A stretch of 64,000 nucleotides of DNA from Suillus spraguei. Taxonomy: Eukaryota > Basidiomycota > Agaricomycetes > Boletales > Suillaceae. The first letter of the stretch is position 1. The number at the start of each line of letters is the position of its first letter. The notes beneath the pieces are model-generated. The model had not been told where the DNA came from. It was given only the letters and a program-made list of their open reading frames with translations, and ran no database searches. The stretch lies in the NCBI GenBank assembly GCA_016800925.1, contig JABCPU010000076.1:62001-126000 (forward strand), written 5' to 3'. Shown piece after piece: positions 1-11,088 of this stretch. Position numbers and translations under genes: made by a program.

Positions 1-24
1 CCTTCTGTTTGGAAAAAACAGTGG

Positions 25-117
25 TAAGATAAGGGCAAGGATCTTGCAAACATCCGTTCGACTTCCCGTGCCAGAACCTGCAACTGAAGGAATCAAAATG
101 AGCTTCTATTCACAAAG
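25..117 (+). pseudogene. Orphan 5' end of zinc-finger family gene
   Basis: The leader and a 20-nt first exon (ATG at 98-100, exon 98-117, GT donor at 118) match the first exon of the zinc-finger genes at 2463, 11172 and 18404, including the shared leader text ccagaacctgca. The encoded start is M-S-F-Y-S-Q. No second exon follows; after about 40 nt of intron-like sequence the DNA changes into an eIF2A fragment on the other strand. The rest of the gene is absent, so this is a truncated relic. Confidence 0.6.
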
Positions 118-164
118 GTAATGTTGTTCTACACATCGTAGACGAGTCCACGGGGGGAGGGCTA

Positions 165-240
165 GGGTTCTTGCCAGAGCAACCGTGTAACTTCGGCTAA
201 AAATGTCCGCATCCTGCGAGGATCGTTCGAGCACGAAAAA
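165..240 (-). pseudogene. eIF2A exon fragment
   Basis: On the minus strand this reads R-T-F-L-A-E-V-T-R-L-L-W-Q-E. That parallels V-R-V-F-L-V-E-G-A-Q-L-L-Q-E of the eIF2A pseudogene at 46420-48195, with the same exon edge after a CAG-like acceptor. It is a third, very short eIF2A-derived piece, joined directly to the zinc-finger fragment at 25-117. Identification rests on about 14 aligned residues, so it is moderate. Confidence 0.45.
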
Positions 241-854
241 CAAGGTGCACGCAAGCGGAATTTGAAATTATTGGAGATGCTAAACGACGCCGCCGTGGAC
301 GGGCCCCCGGCGGCTGCAGCATGCGGTACCGATCAATATCCCTAAACTATTTGACCACAAAGGAATTTCCAAGCTCTCATGTTTAAAGAAGCAAAATACA
401 ATTATGCGGCTATTCACAAAATAGCACCTTTTTCTTTGTTCTGTTCATGAGCATGAGCGGAAGTATGTTTATAACTGAATGGTAGGCGTTGAAATGTGCG
501 AAGAAGTGTTGGGCCTTGGCACACCGCACAGACACAAGGGTGCGGTGCCGGCCTGTATTCTTACTGTGGACTCGGATAGTCCAAGTTCAAGTTGGGGGAA
601 AGAGTCATACAACTTTGTATACAAGAGTCTTTTTGACTCCAAGTAGACGACAAATATGCTCGACGGAGCGCCTGCGTCGACGTAGAACAGAAATTTAAGC
701 CTTTAAATTTTTCATCTGTGCGGCAGTATTGAAGTCTGGACAACCAAATGTTGCAACCAAATCTCACTCAGGTGCTTACGGGGTCCTTGCACGGGCATTG
801 CCAATGCACAAGTTTTGATTTTGCGATTCCGCGGAATGATTCAGCTGTAACGAT
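241..854. other. No gene recognised
   Basis: Short overlapping open frames on both strands have no recognisable motif or splice structure. I see nothing I can name here. Confidence 0.5.
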
Positions 855-1032
855 GACCCTAGCGGAGCCATGGTCCACTACTAAGTGCCAATCTAAATTT
901 AGATTCATAGTCACTGCTATGAATCTAAATTTAGATTGGCACTTAGTAGTGGACCATGGCTCCGCTAGCGCAGTGACTATGAATCTAAATTTAGATTGGC
1001 ACTTAATAGCGGACCATGGCTCCGCTAGGGTC
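855..1032. repeat. Palindromic MITE-like element with doubled arm
   Basis: One arm at 855-910 (gaccctagcggagccatgg...) is repeated in inverted orientation at 917-967 and again, nearly identically, at 978-1032, where the end is ...ggctccgctagggtc. The two inverted arms are a tandem duplication with a 61-bp period. Each arm also contains the self-palindrome aatctaaatttagatt. Nothing protein-like is encoded and no target-site duplication is obvious. It would fold into a very stable hairpin. Confidence 0.75.
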
Positions 1033-1135
1033 TAGTTGCAATGGTGCATCATGTAGGTACTAATCTAATCTGCTGTGACTATGAGCTACTAAACCAACTT
1101 GCCAAGGAAGTGCTGCAGCCTTGGAACAAAACCAG

Positions 1136-1745
1136 GGTGTAAGCACGCCGGCTTACCTGAGTTCCCATAATATACTGCCGCTGATGCTGAAAGCTAAGCT
1201 TTCAGTGGATGACTTTCCGTAGGCAAAATAATCCAGAATAGAATATACCGGAGTCTCAAAATATTACCAATACCGCTGATATGTTAATATATACTGAAAT
1301 AATCCCCCGTACGCTCTGGGCACTTGGAATCACCTAGATAGTGGCGGGAGAGAAAGACTTTAGCGTACTTGATTAAAAGTTGAAATGTACCTCAGTATTA
1401 CTGTGCGAGGTGCCGCATTGTGTGACATGCATCTCAAGCAAGGCTGATTATGTCAGCGGATATCGCTGGCGTTAGTGGCCTCAAACGGATGTAAGTCGTC
1501 TGTAAAGTCTATTGGGGGGGGGGGGGGGTAGATGACACATGGTTACGAACTGACTGTAAATGAACAGCGGCATCGCGGCACACCTGCCTAATAAGGGTAA
1601 ATATATGATATGATATTCTAATCAGAATATTTCAGCCTACGGAAAGTCATCCAGTATTTCACCTTTTGGTGTAACGGTTATGCGGGCGGCGATCTAACCA
1701 TGTTGGTTTGCAGGAGGTCGGGCGTTCCAACCCGCCAAATTCCAA
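1136..1745 (+). repeat. tRNA-like (SINE candidate) repeat copy 1, interrupted
   Basis: The left part (1136-1206) and right part (1653-1745) are one repeat split by the MITE at 1207-1652. An uninterrupted partial copy lies at 1860-1985. The right part contains ttttggtgtaacggttatgc, which fits a tRNA A box, and about 40 nt later gtcgggcgttccaaccc, a weak B-box-like string. A perfect 19-bp palindrome (ctgaaagct-a-agctttcag) lies at the insertion site. No complete tRNA cloverleaf forms, so it is not called as a tRNA gene. Confidence 0.4.
1207..1652. mobile_element. 446-bp MITE with 18-bp terminal inverted repeats
   Basis: The ends are perfect inverted repeats: GGATGACTTTCCGTAGGC at 1207-1224 and its reverse complement at 1635-1652. 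The flanks carry a direct AGT (1204-1206 and 1653-1655; CAGT is also possible). The related unoccupied sequence at about 1941 (aagctttcagtgtttcacc) shows the empty site, which supports recent insertion. There is no coding capacity. An internal run of 15 G lies at 1514-1528. Superfamily is not assignable from these ends. Confidence 0.8.
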
Positions 1746-1859
1746 GGTTCCCTTGACCATATGTCCCGTTTCGGATAGATTCTCACGCCAAACCACAGTG
1801 CCTTAGCGATTGGGAGCAGGACCGATGGGGGGACAAAAAGATCTGATAAGGTGGGAGGG

Positions 1860-1985
1860 GGTGTAAGCACGCCGACTTACCTGAGTTCCCATAATAATCA
1901 GTACATATACCACCACTGATGCTGAAAGCTAAGCTTTCAGTGTTTCACCTTTTGGTATAAAGGTTATGCGGGTGGCGGTCTGACC
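1860..1985 (+). repeat. tRNA-like repeat copy 2 (empty site for MITE)
   Basis: Matches 1136-1206 plus 1653-1700: gtgtaagcacgccg, acctgagttcccataat, ctgaaagctaagctttcag and ttttggtataaaggttatgcggg. It lacks the 446-bp MITE. The match stops near 1985 where the 2.0-kb segmental duplicate shared with 12.4-14 kb begins. Confidence 0.55.
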
Positions 1986-2400
1986 TCTCTTGCCAAAACA
2001 CAGCGTGCCACATGAGGTAAGCTGCCAAACCCACTGAAATCTCCGAGTGATGTCGTGCTCCCCTGAAATGCAGTAACGAGTCTTTTTCATGATCAAGGAG
2101 CACATTTGGTATCAGCAAATACTGACGTGAATAAACGCATGGAGACGAGTTTTTGAAGTCATGATGAAACAAATTATACCTCAACACAGGATGAATTCTA
2201 CATACTGTACTATAATTTTTCCGCGTTGAAAATAACATGTAAATAAGCTGTTGTTTGAATAGTAACAGTAGTGATTCCCCATAAAGACTTCAGTGATGAA
2301 CAGAACCTAAAATGATCCTACCGTGCTGTGATCTTAGATCTTTTCCGATTACATGCTGCGGTTAGTTTTACACTCAGCAATTAGAGCGCCCATATCGAGC

Positions 2401-2407
2401 TATAAAA
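2401..2407 (+). promoter_or_regulatory. TATA box of zinc-finger gene 2463
   Basis: TATAAAA lies 56 nt upstream of the first ATG and is followed by ggtcttgcaaca. A TATAAA plus a ttgcaa-type string recurs before other members (11082, 18324, 21843, 35954, 41033, 49063). Confidence 0.55.
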
Positions 2408-2462
2408 GGTCTTGCAACATACCTGCACGATTCCTCATATCACCCAGAACTTGGCATCCGAA

Positions 2463-3407
2463 ATGAGCATATATTTGCAAAAGTGAGGTTACTTCACACG
2501 TCGTAGACTTGGATGAGTCCAAGGACTGACAAGAAATCTATTTCAGGTCTAGATTGACAGTAACAGACAATTGTAATGATGCCCCATCGACGTCCTCACA
2601 ATTGGGGCATGTTCTGGATCAAAATTCCACGAGAACAACCCTGCAATCATGTCTTGAGTGCCTAGACCGACTCAATGACAAGATTATCAGCGTTTACAGT
2701 GAAATGGTGGAGATCCGCACTCGCATTACGGTGCTTCTTGACAATGTCCAGTCAGAAGCCACTGTGATGGATTCGGGCAGAAGGGATAGCAGCCCTTACC
2801 TCCAAGCAATGTTCGACTATGAACATCAAAATATTGCGATATTTGCACCCGATGAGGCCAACGCTATGCTACCGCTACCGAGTACGCTCGACCCCTATGG
2901 CTTGCTGCAGCCACTAGCCTATGGCAGGTTTTCAGACCAAGAGTACGGTCCTTCAGAATCTGTCCAGGTTATGGGATCGCTGCTAGAGGATGCTGGTCGT
3001 ATGATCTCTCAACGTCCCCCAGGTAAGTTCGTTATATTTTCAGCCTGAGAAAAAAATGTTTACCGTGTACGTCAGACGTGTTGCTCCGCGACATCTCCAG
3101 TTGTGTCAGTCATGAGCTTGATGTACAGCCCTTTGTACCCCAGGATGGCACGTACTCTGAGGGAAAGACTTTGTCGGGCTCCTCGTCCAGACTCAGTCAA
3201 CGACTCCCTCTCCCCATTATGCAGGGAAGTCAAGACAAAGTAAAGTGCACTTGGCCCGGATGCTCGAAATTTGTCAGGAAGGATAGCCGCACTCGCCATG
3301 TGAATGAGATCCATTTGCGGATGGTTAAAACTGTCTGCGCCGGCTGTGGAAAAGGGTTCCCGCGTTCGTATATGAAGAAAGACCATATCTGCCCACACAA
3401 AATGTGA
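2463..3407 (+). CDS. C2H2 zinc-finger family protein (copy A), intact
   Basis: Proposed exons are 2463-2482, 2547-3022 and 3076-3407 (275 aa). Exon 1 is 20 nt (MSIYLQ+2 nt); the introns are 64 and 53 nt with GT-AG ends. The N-terminal part contains LQSCLECLDRLNDKI and a predicted helix to about residue 75, followed by an acidic, Pro/Leu-rich middle. The C-terminus has a finger C-x4-C-x11-H-x4-H (CTWPGC...RHVNEIH) and a second C-x2-C-x12-H-x-C finger. The role is unknown; DNA binding is an inference from the fingers. The start was chosen because all well-preserved copies share the 20-nt exon and the phases match. Frames join without lesions, so it may be expressed. Confidence 0.75.
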
Positions 3408-4712
3408 AAGATCCTGGACAGTTGTGCGCCTTCTTACATACCTATTCCCCAAGCACATTATTTCAATTGCGGAAAAATGCCTATGCAAACTCATTAAAAT
3501 ACTCTCTGAAGGCGTTGATGTTCTGTTACTACGAAGCCACCTGAACACCCCTCTAAGAATGACTATTGATACCCTGCTGAGCCTGGGTCATTCACTGGAC
3601 AAGAAATCGAAAGAAACGGGAAAGGTGATACGGACCTGCCTTGTAACCTCGTCACACAACAGGTCAGAGCATAACTTCAGTCTTCAGCCCATCCCTTGCG
3701 GTTCTGATACCCAACTACCATCGGAGAATCTGTGACCGATCAGTATGGCAAACACTCGCATGAATGCCCTGATGGTGGCAAGTAAAAGGGTGATTACTCA
3801 CAACAAAAGCATGCCCTTGATGCGATGCAAGTCTGAATGTGGCGGACGGCAGGAATAAAGAATAACGTTGCACAAGCATCGACGACTCTCACTACGCATA
3901 TCGGCTATCAATCCTTCCAGTGTATTCTTCGCCTGGAGCCAGATCTCGTAGTGTTGAGGAAGATGAACCTGTGAAATGCGTATCAACCTCCTGACGTTAT
4001 TACTTACAAATTTGACAGCTTGTATCACGCACGTGTTGTATTGCCAATGACTGTTCTTGATACCCCTACGATTACCTAGCCCGACATCTCCAAAGCGGCC
4101 TTCTATCTTGGTCTCAAAGTCAAAACCTGGTGCCTGTCGACGATGACAGTGACCTCGTACCAGGAAAGGGAATAAACTTGATAAGCAGAGAGCATAACTT
4201 ACGATACTAAGGTCGGAGAGTATCAGTATACTTGCGAAAGGGCGTGCCGATCAGAGAGTTAATGATGAAAAATGGAACTACATACTTGAATGATAGAGAA
4301 GAACTGGCGGAGCCAGAACGCGTCTGCACATGCAGTCTGAAATCATCAGTGCGGCATCTCCAAATGGAGATGCAAACAACAACTGGACGGAGAGTGAGCC
4401 CGCTGAAGCCAAATCTGGGATTGCGGGACGGGACATACCGCAAAGGAACGAGACCAGACTAGAATATGTTAGTGAGATAATACATTGAGGGAGGTAGGCC
4501 TGGACGAGTTAGAGTTTGGTGGGGGGAGTGGTAGATAAGGGTCTATCATGATGGGAGAATCTTTGAGGATACGCGCTTATTCAAATGTTCGTGCTGTACG
4601 TATATGTAGAATTTGAAGAGTGTGGGAAGCATCCAACTTGCCGGGCTTATAAAGCCCTCAGCTTTTCTCGACTCACAAGCTATGTATACCAGCCACACAT
4701 ATCTTGCCTAGT
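3408..4712. other. Downstream flank, no gene recognised
   Basis: Up to about 4060 this is the 3' flank shared with the copy-B duplicate. Open frames at 3424-3735, 3798-4028 and 4207-4462 show no conserved motif, and the shared flank contains indels that break them. I cannot support a gene. Confidence 0.45.
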
Positions 4713-4920
4713 TTAATATGCGGTCACCAGGGCCCAACCTAAATTGTATTTCGATCCTAAGTTCGGAAGAAATATCAATATTAGTGACACCGCCTGCAGT
4801 GCCAAAATTTGAAGGACACACTGAAGAGATGTTTGGAATGCAGGAAAACTGACTTGCAGTGTCTGAATGGTGATGATACAGTCACTGGAGGAAATTTGGT
4901 TGGGATCGGGGTTCATAATG
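4713..4920 (-). pseudogene. Short-chain dehydrogenase fragment
   Basis: The minus strand reads I-Q-T-L-Q-V-S-F-P-A-F-Q, matching I-Q-A-L-Q-V-S-F-P-A-L-Q in exon 3 of the intact SDR gene at 44722-45724. Only this small part is recognisable; the catalytic region is missing. Similar SDR pieces occur at 50720, 57480 and 62740. Confidence 0.5.
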
Positions 4921-5084
4921 GAAACAAGTCGGTAATTGAATACATAGTCTATTTAGAATCATACCTCTTTCTGTTCTTGTCGCCATCTTATAGGCGAACG
5001 TGCATGCCGTACGAGACAGCTACCTTCTCAAAGGAATTTGAACGGAGTGCCCTTGACTTAGTGTGGTGATAGTATTTTTTGCGG

Positions 5085-6640
5085 AGGGGTACTCAGTTGT
5101 TAAGGGCATTCAATATATACCAGCGCAGCGTACCTTTATCCTCGCCATAGGTTAACTCTATTATAGGAAGAATATTAGACTTGCAGCTGACAACGTGAAG
5201 GACATGAATTCAGAGTGTAGACAAGCACAGTACCGAATGGCAGGTGGGTATTGCAAGTAGGTGAGCATTAATGTACAGAGTGGAGGGAATGGCCCACAGG
5301 AGTCACAATGTGCTAGCTAGTCTCTCCTAGACAGATAATGGACGAATGAAGATCGGTCGCTCCTTCAGATACCGTAGGGCATGCGCGTGAGGAGGCACCG
5401 GAAGAAGCAACATACGATTTGATATGAGGAAGCCAAGATATCGGTACTGAGGCAGCACTGAGGGGTATGCTGATCTGCGACATGGCTGTACCTGTAAAGA
5501 ATTAGCGATGGTGTTACTATAATTATGATGATTTAGTACTTAGTATTTACTCTGTGCTGCATGGCGAAATGCTAGTGTCGGGATGTCAAGACCCGAGAGA
5601 GCCAGCAGCTGAGGCTTTTCTCGCACGATAATTCCTCTGCGTAAAGACTCGAGTCGGTGTTCAAGAATCTAGAAGCAAAAAAAACGCACGGGCTTGCCCT
5701 CTGTTCAGTAAAAACATTCAAGCGTACATGATCTGATCGAAGGTCTTCTGAAGAGGCCTTATAATAGCTGCCTTATAGCAGACACATCTCATGTCCCAGC
5801 CTGAACCAGTGACGATGTTCGCTTCAGGGTAAGCCCAACAAAGCATTCGTTCACCGGTGCATCTGGCACTCACCTTCCATTTGGACTTCAACCCAATGTC
5901 ACTGCGCGGTGCCCACTTCTGCTTCTCACTTTAGCTTGCCATTGGGTGACAATGCTATGGCACGCACTGCTCCACTCCCTTCGTCCTTCCAGACTTCTCT
6001 GACCCGTGTGCCGCTCTTCAAGTCTCAACTCGAAGCGAACCGTCTGCTCAACTTGTGATGATCCGGCGCCCACTGTTGAGGGCGTCATTCGGTTCTTTTT
6101 CTTTTGGTGAGGCGCACTCACTTATGTTTCTATTTCAGAGAGGGACAAATTCACCTCCCTTCGAAATTGTATGGATGGTATCAACCACTCGCAAGTGTTT
6201 CACTTGTGCAGGCAAGAATTCGAAATCTATGACAGTCAATATTTGTTCAACGCACAGTCAAGTGAGAAGAGATGTCGCTTGTTACATAAGTATTCAAACA
6301 ACGCTTCGTCCTCGTGTTCGCCAGTATTCGCCTGCCAACTGCAGATCAAGCGCCCAAGCCTAGTGTTCAGTTTCTTTATCGTTTTACTCAACTCTCAGTA
6401 AGACTGTTAGCATTTTTTTGGGAAGTCAACCTCCAGGGAAATTGTAAGACCATAAACTTCGAAAAGTGTACTCAAGTGTGACGAAAGAAAATCTCATGAC
6501 AGAACAGACTACAATCACAATCTACGTACATACCATGAACGAGTCAGCTTTGCACCACTGCAACTTGCTATTGGTTTTATGTCTGTCAGATATGGCAATG
6601 TAAACGTCTAAACATTTGCGCCACTTGGCGCTTTCGCCGT
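5085..6640 (-). pseudogene. Degenerate WD40-repeat protein gene, copy M1
   Basis: On the minus strand near 6060-5890 it reads I-I-T-S-x-A-D-G-S-L-R-V and, in another frame, V-R-A-I-A-L-S-P-N-G-K-L, both classic WD40 repeat strings separated by frameshifts and stops. Near 5640-5560 the minus strand encodes a Ser/Leu-rich tail (L-S-G-L-D-I) shared with copies at 37830, 51765 and 56740-58850. WD40 arrays of this kind are commonly the C-terminal part of fungal NACHT/NLR-like proteins, but no NTPase domain is visible here. It is non-functional. Confidence 0.55.
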
Positions 6641-6659
6641 GAGTCGTAAAATTCGTCGC

Positions 6660-7975
6660 TCAAGTCAAGCCACGCGACGACCAGGAGACAGGGTAAGTGT
6701 CAAAAGAAACCTGCCGCAGGGTGACCACTCACAATAAGACGTGTTTGGTGCGTCGACTGTACAGATCTTCGTCGATGTTCTCCTGTTGAAGATGTTGATT
6801 TTTCCTGCTAGGTTACCAAAGCTGGGAAGTGCGATGAGCCGACCTTGCGGATTGAAAGAGATGAAGCTACGAGAAGAGAATCCAAAATCATGGAGCGTCC
6901 CGCACACGTTGATCAAAGAAAGTGATTTAGGGAGGCATGTATGACACAAAACGCTTCCGCGATCTAAGAAGATAACTTACATCCCAGACAACGCCGAATT
7001 CTTTGGAGTTTAGACTCCACGAGACGTCATGAATCGGACCCTCGTTGTCCAGGGTGAGGCGGTAATCGAAATTACCTGCCGCGCTGAGTAGGTACATACC
7101 AGTCTTGCCGTAGTAGCTCATGTTTGAGTTATCGACCTCCGTTTGCGTAAGGACGAAGACCTGCGTGCTAAGATCGTTCCACTTGATCTGTGCACGATCA
7201 GCCTTGTAGAAAGTTTTAGAGTAAATTGGAGCGCCAGAAGGGTGAATAAGCCGTAGGTCTCGGCAACCGCAAGCGCGCCTTGAGAACAGTAAAAATGTAT
7301 GCATCATGAGAGGGAGAATGATATACCTTGTTCTCAGCAACAAACACCGCAACAGATAGGCTAAGTCCAGGACTCAGAGAGACCATTGATGCCCCTTCGG
7401 CGCGTAGCTTATCAGTGATGCCCTTCCCCCATTCAGCAGGACGGTAGACCTGAATCTCTTGAGTAACAAGGTGAATGACATGCGACTTGGACATGGTGTA
7501 CTGAAAGTCCCAGTTCTCTTGTGACTTTTGCGTGAATGAGATGAGCTCCTGGCCGGTAAACGCAAAGATTCCTGTGCTGGGCACTATCTTCTAGCTTGAT
7601 TGCAGAGAAGCATGCGAAGAGAGATTTTACCAATACCCTGGACGACAAACACGAGGCGTACCTGGTCGCTCCCACGTAGAAAGGTATGTTCCGTGCGGAG
7701 AGAACTTCAGTACGATGATATTTGGAACGCTCAGTTCTGGAGCAGTTGTGCACCTTCGGCTAACAAGATCCGCACGCTGCGAGCATCAAGTTAAGTCAGC
7801 CATGTGGATCGCGCAAGTACGAAGTAGACCGTATGCAGTTGGTAGCACGTATACGAAGAGACGACTGTCGGGGCTGTAGTGGTATGTGTGAGCTGGGACA
7901 TCAGGAACAGTAAATCCATCTATTGGCATCTAAGCGGGCGTGCCACTGACGAGGCGCATGCACGAACTACAAGAT
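6660..7975 (-). pseudogene. Eukaryotic translation initiation factor 2A pseudogene, copy 1
   Basis: Recognisable eIF2A (WD-repeat initiation factor) strings on the minus strand run in order from 7975 to 6660. They are T-Y-H-Y-S-P-D-S-R-L-F, E-G-A-Q-L-L-Q, E-L-I-S-F-T-Q-K-S-Q-E-N-W, F-Y-K-A-D-R-A-Q-I-K-W-N-D-L, G-P-I-H-D-V-S-W-S, N-P-Q-G-R-L-I-A-L and Y-C-E-W-S-P-C-G-R-F. Remnant introns remain, for example after V-A-E-N-K near 7330. Lesions include an in-frame stop near the N-terminus (TAG near 7930), a 1-nt loss near 7740, a stop and extra base around 6948-6900, and a missing C-terminus. A functional copy must be elsewhere. Its upstream flank is duplicated with 48195-48300. Confidence 0.85.
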
Positions 7976-8269
7976 TACAGTTATGTTAGATCAAAAGCAA
8001 ACTTTGGAATGGATAAGTCGTTTAACGAACAAGCAGATTGCTGGGAGTGTTAGGAGGCCATTTTTTGTGCTGAGAAGACGGAGGGGACGGGAACAAGGCA
8101 AGTGAATGATTCACAGGAACTGTCAGCGGAGGGAGATATAACTATAAGCTTAATCAATGCACAGCTGAATTCAAACAAGACCTACTTTAGGGCAAGCAGT
8201 GTAAATTCTTGGTTACCTATGTTACAAGTTTGCCTCGAGGCTCATCCATATATATTTTCTATTATGTTA

Positions 8270-8997
8270 CTCATACCAACTTTCTTTGGCATGGAAATCG
8301 GACAGGGCTGATCAGTCTGAAGACCAACAGGGCGAATGCGACGACCACCCAAATAACTCGCGCTCGATGAGCATCTTTCGCAGCGATCCCAGAGAATTGT
8401 GAATTTGAGGATTCCATCCCTTTGGCAAGACCAGAGTCATCCTTGATTGAAGTATGTAGTGACTCGCTGGCACATTCACATAATACCTTGTTCAGGGAGA
8501 CCAGCCATTTCACGAATGAGGCTCAACATGAGTTGGAACTGTCGACATCACATTCCAGCTGTAAAACCCGCCCAAGTCTAGTTGCGCGACAAGTTCAATG
8601 TCTAGCGTGCCGCATTTTACTATTTTTACTGAAAAATTTGCATTGACATCACTGTCACAGGTTCGAGACTCGAAATGGAAATGGAAAGTATTCGTTGACC
8701 TTGAGCCTGAGTGATGAGTGTCTCGTTAACCTTCCGAAATACTCCGGCTGCCCAAGCTGCAGCTGCTGCGGAAAACAGGGTACGTTCAGTGTAACGTAAG
8801 AATGTATTGACAGGACCTCTCTTCAGCTGCAAATTTGCCTCTAGTTGTAGGAACAGTGGTAGCAAAAACCTCCTGACCGCAAACAGGACAAATTTCTGAC
8901 GCTCGCCGACGCGCCACCGCACCAAATCCATACCTTTGCTGCCACCATCCTTCTCTAGTAATTGAAGCCTAAGGTGTGCCTTTTTTGGGGGGCCCAT
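8270..8997 (-). CDS. Hypothetical protein with possible membrane segment
   Basis: Minus-strand open frames at 8997-8626 (123 codons, Leu/Ala-rich, with A-A-A-A-A-W-A-A-G) and 8513-8271 may be exons. The latter has a hydrophobic stretch (V-I-W-V-V-V-A-F-A-L-L-V-F) near its end that could be a tail anchor. Splice-like junctions (for example AG before the 8455 region) exist, but I cannot fix the gene model and do not recognise a family. It may also be a gene remnant. Confidence 0.25.
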
Positions 8998-8999
8998 GC

Positions 9000-9539
9000 T
9001 CTTCTATGGCCATCATTGTCGTTCTCCGCGAAACTTATCCTGTATCATACTGCCAATAACACTGGACACCATCACCCAATTATTCAGCATTGATATCTCC
9101 CACCTCAACCGAGTTGTACTACTCGTATCTTATCGGCGTCATAATTGCCAGGTATTCCAAAACACGAGCCTGTATCGGTACCGCCGTCATCCTCTGCCAC
9201 ACCCACGGCCTCACTTTCGAAATAAACAAACGAATATTCCCTTGGAAATTACTACAACCCTCCGTGCACTCGTGAACGACAACTCAAATGGCTATGATTT
9301 TCCTGATGGTGACCGGGCGAAAGCAGGAATTTGTAGGAGGACCTCCGTTGATCACATTCTGGCGTGGGTGCCGGTGAGGTTGTAGTAGGCAGAGGGAACT
9401 AAAGGGTTAGGCATAGCGGATGTCGGGAAATGCGTGATGACAAGGTACTCAAATTTATATACGAGCAGAAAATACCTCACCGAGCGGTTCTGAGTGGTCA
9501 ACTGCTTGATCATAAGGATATACAATACACTTTCTCATA
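9000..9539. other. No gene recognised
   Basis: Plus-strand frames at 8996-9385 and 9090-9275 overlap in different phases and lack recognisable motifs. No splice model connects them convincingly. Confidence 0.35.
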
Positions 9540-11080
9540 ACGCATGACCCTTGTTTGGGATTATGTTGCACGTACTGAGCTTTTGGGAGCCACGATGTAC
9601 GTTTCTTCGAAACGGCAACAAGCCGGCACATGGATCTTCAGAATTTCTGTCAAGCTTTCGGATCCATTCGAAAACTTCTTTGACGGGGCCGACTGGCGCC
9701 ACTTCATACACGAAAATGGGGTCATTTGCAAAGTCGGACCCCTTTCCGGCATCCTACTAGTAGTCCGTACATAGTTACCGGCTACACGTCTTTGTATCGG
9801 CCTTCAAGTGCCTATGCTTTGGTCACACTTCAAGCTTCACGCGCTTTGTCGCATCATCTCATCCCCTCGGATCCCTCGTGGAACGGTTACATACCATGTC
9901 TCTTGACGCGGATGGGACAGTGATGTCAGCAATAACGTCATGCTAGAAACCTGGACGACCACTGCAGTCTGCCTGCGGTTATCACCCGACCATCGCCTTA
10001 TTATGTATGCGAAGGGGGAAGACTGGTGAGATAAAAGAGGTGTAGTGTAAGTATCAAGCCATCATGTTGCTATCTCCATGACGGCAAGATAGGATTGCAC
10101 CGACCTAGTGGCGAGGTGTTCGCCAAATGGATGGAGAAGTCTATTAGAGTTGGGCTTATGGTGAGTGGATCTATTAAACGATAGAACAGGGGTGTGGAGA
10201 GTGGAGAGCAGAGTCATCAATTCCCCCAGACTCGGGACGATGTCAATTTAACTTCAATTCATACCTTAAATGCAAGCTCACGACTGGCTCATAATCATCC
10301 GAATTCCGCGGAGCGTAAATTTTTATCAAATTCTGAACACTAGTACTAAAGTAAGTGAACCTGGATCAAATTAACAGCTTATGTCCTCGACAGGTCTCCG
10401 TTTCAATGATCCGTTTCAACGCAAACGTACGCACTCGGAGTCTGTTGCTCCCCGACGCCAAGGATTCGTCCACGACGCACGCATAAACGCAGCATCTTGT
10501 AGACTCCGACTCAACGTAAACGGCGCCTACATTGAATTCTAGGGCTACGTCTCTGGCTCGTCTCGGTGTCTGTATTTTGATTTTATTCCAATTTGTGTTC
10601 ATTGAGAGCGTTACTCAATGCCTTTTCATCTATAGCAGTCCTTCCCTGGTGTCCTTTCTCATCTCTGAAGTCGCGAATGCCCTGATCCGACGGCCGCTCG
10701 ATGTCTATTTCTTGTTGACACTCAGAGATCCGTCGGTTGTCCCCGAACATCACAACCCCATGAGGCTAACTAGCTCGGAGACTCGAAGGCGTGCCAGTAT
10801 GCCATGCCACGCGGGGAATTTTGAATTAATGTATGTACCACACCAGAGTACCAAATCTTGTGTATAGAAACGTCGCACATCACTATCCGTGATTCTGACT
10901 GACACGATTATGAGCGCTAGGTTATAAGATGACCGGTGTGGTCCCAATCGGCTTACGACCTGCAACCAAGACCCTGAACAAATTTTACCCTTGAACTGAG
11001 AAACGTTAGTCCATCATGTTACGTCGGCCTGCCATAGCCTTAAAGTCAAATTTCAGCTTGCAGGCGACAAAACAGTGGGA
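9540..11080 (+). repeat. Segmental duplicate upstream of copy D (pair with 17090-18290)
   Basis: Collinear similarity with 17090-18290. Examples are gactggcgccacttcatacacgaaaatg near 9695 and its diverged match near 17115, gctttgtcgcatcatctca near 9842 and 17411, tggctcgtctcggtgtct near 10554 and 17651, and gattatgagcgctag near 10907 and 18160. Large indels separate the blocks. Both copies lead directly into a zinc-finger gene, so the duplicated unit is promoter plus gene plus flanks. Confidence 0.65.
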
Positions 11081-11081
11081 A

Positions 11082-11088
11082 TATAAAA
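11082..11088 (+). promoter_or_regulatory. TATA box of zinc-finger gene 11172
   Basis: TATAAAA 84 nt upstream of the first ATG, within the leader shared by the family (ccagaacctgca at about 11149). Confidence 0.5.

Larger units (their letters stand above)
1990..4060 (+). repeat. Segmental duplicate (pair with 12425-14050)
   Basis: The 5' flank, zinc-finger gene and 3' flank are collinear with 12425-14050. Examples are gtaagctgccaaaccc near 2018 and 12440, and tgatgttctgtt.ctacgaagccac near 3517 and 13891. The copies have diverged by many small indels. The whole unit, not only the coding part, was duplicated. Confidence 0.6.

Noticed and set aside
748..1035. 95-codon frame with repeated N-L-N-L-D-W-H-L
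   Set aside because: Created by the palindromic element at 855-1032; not a protein gene.
1670..1745. A real tRNA gene
   Set aside because: The A box is good, but the T arm does not pair and no acceptor stem forms; kept only as a SINE-like repeat.
5888..6401. Plus-strand frames at 6055-6401
   Set aside because: Shadows of the minus-strand WD40 pseudogene; they are not preserved in the other M copies.
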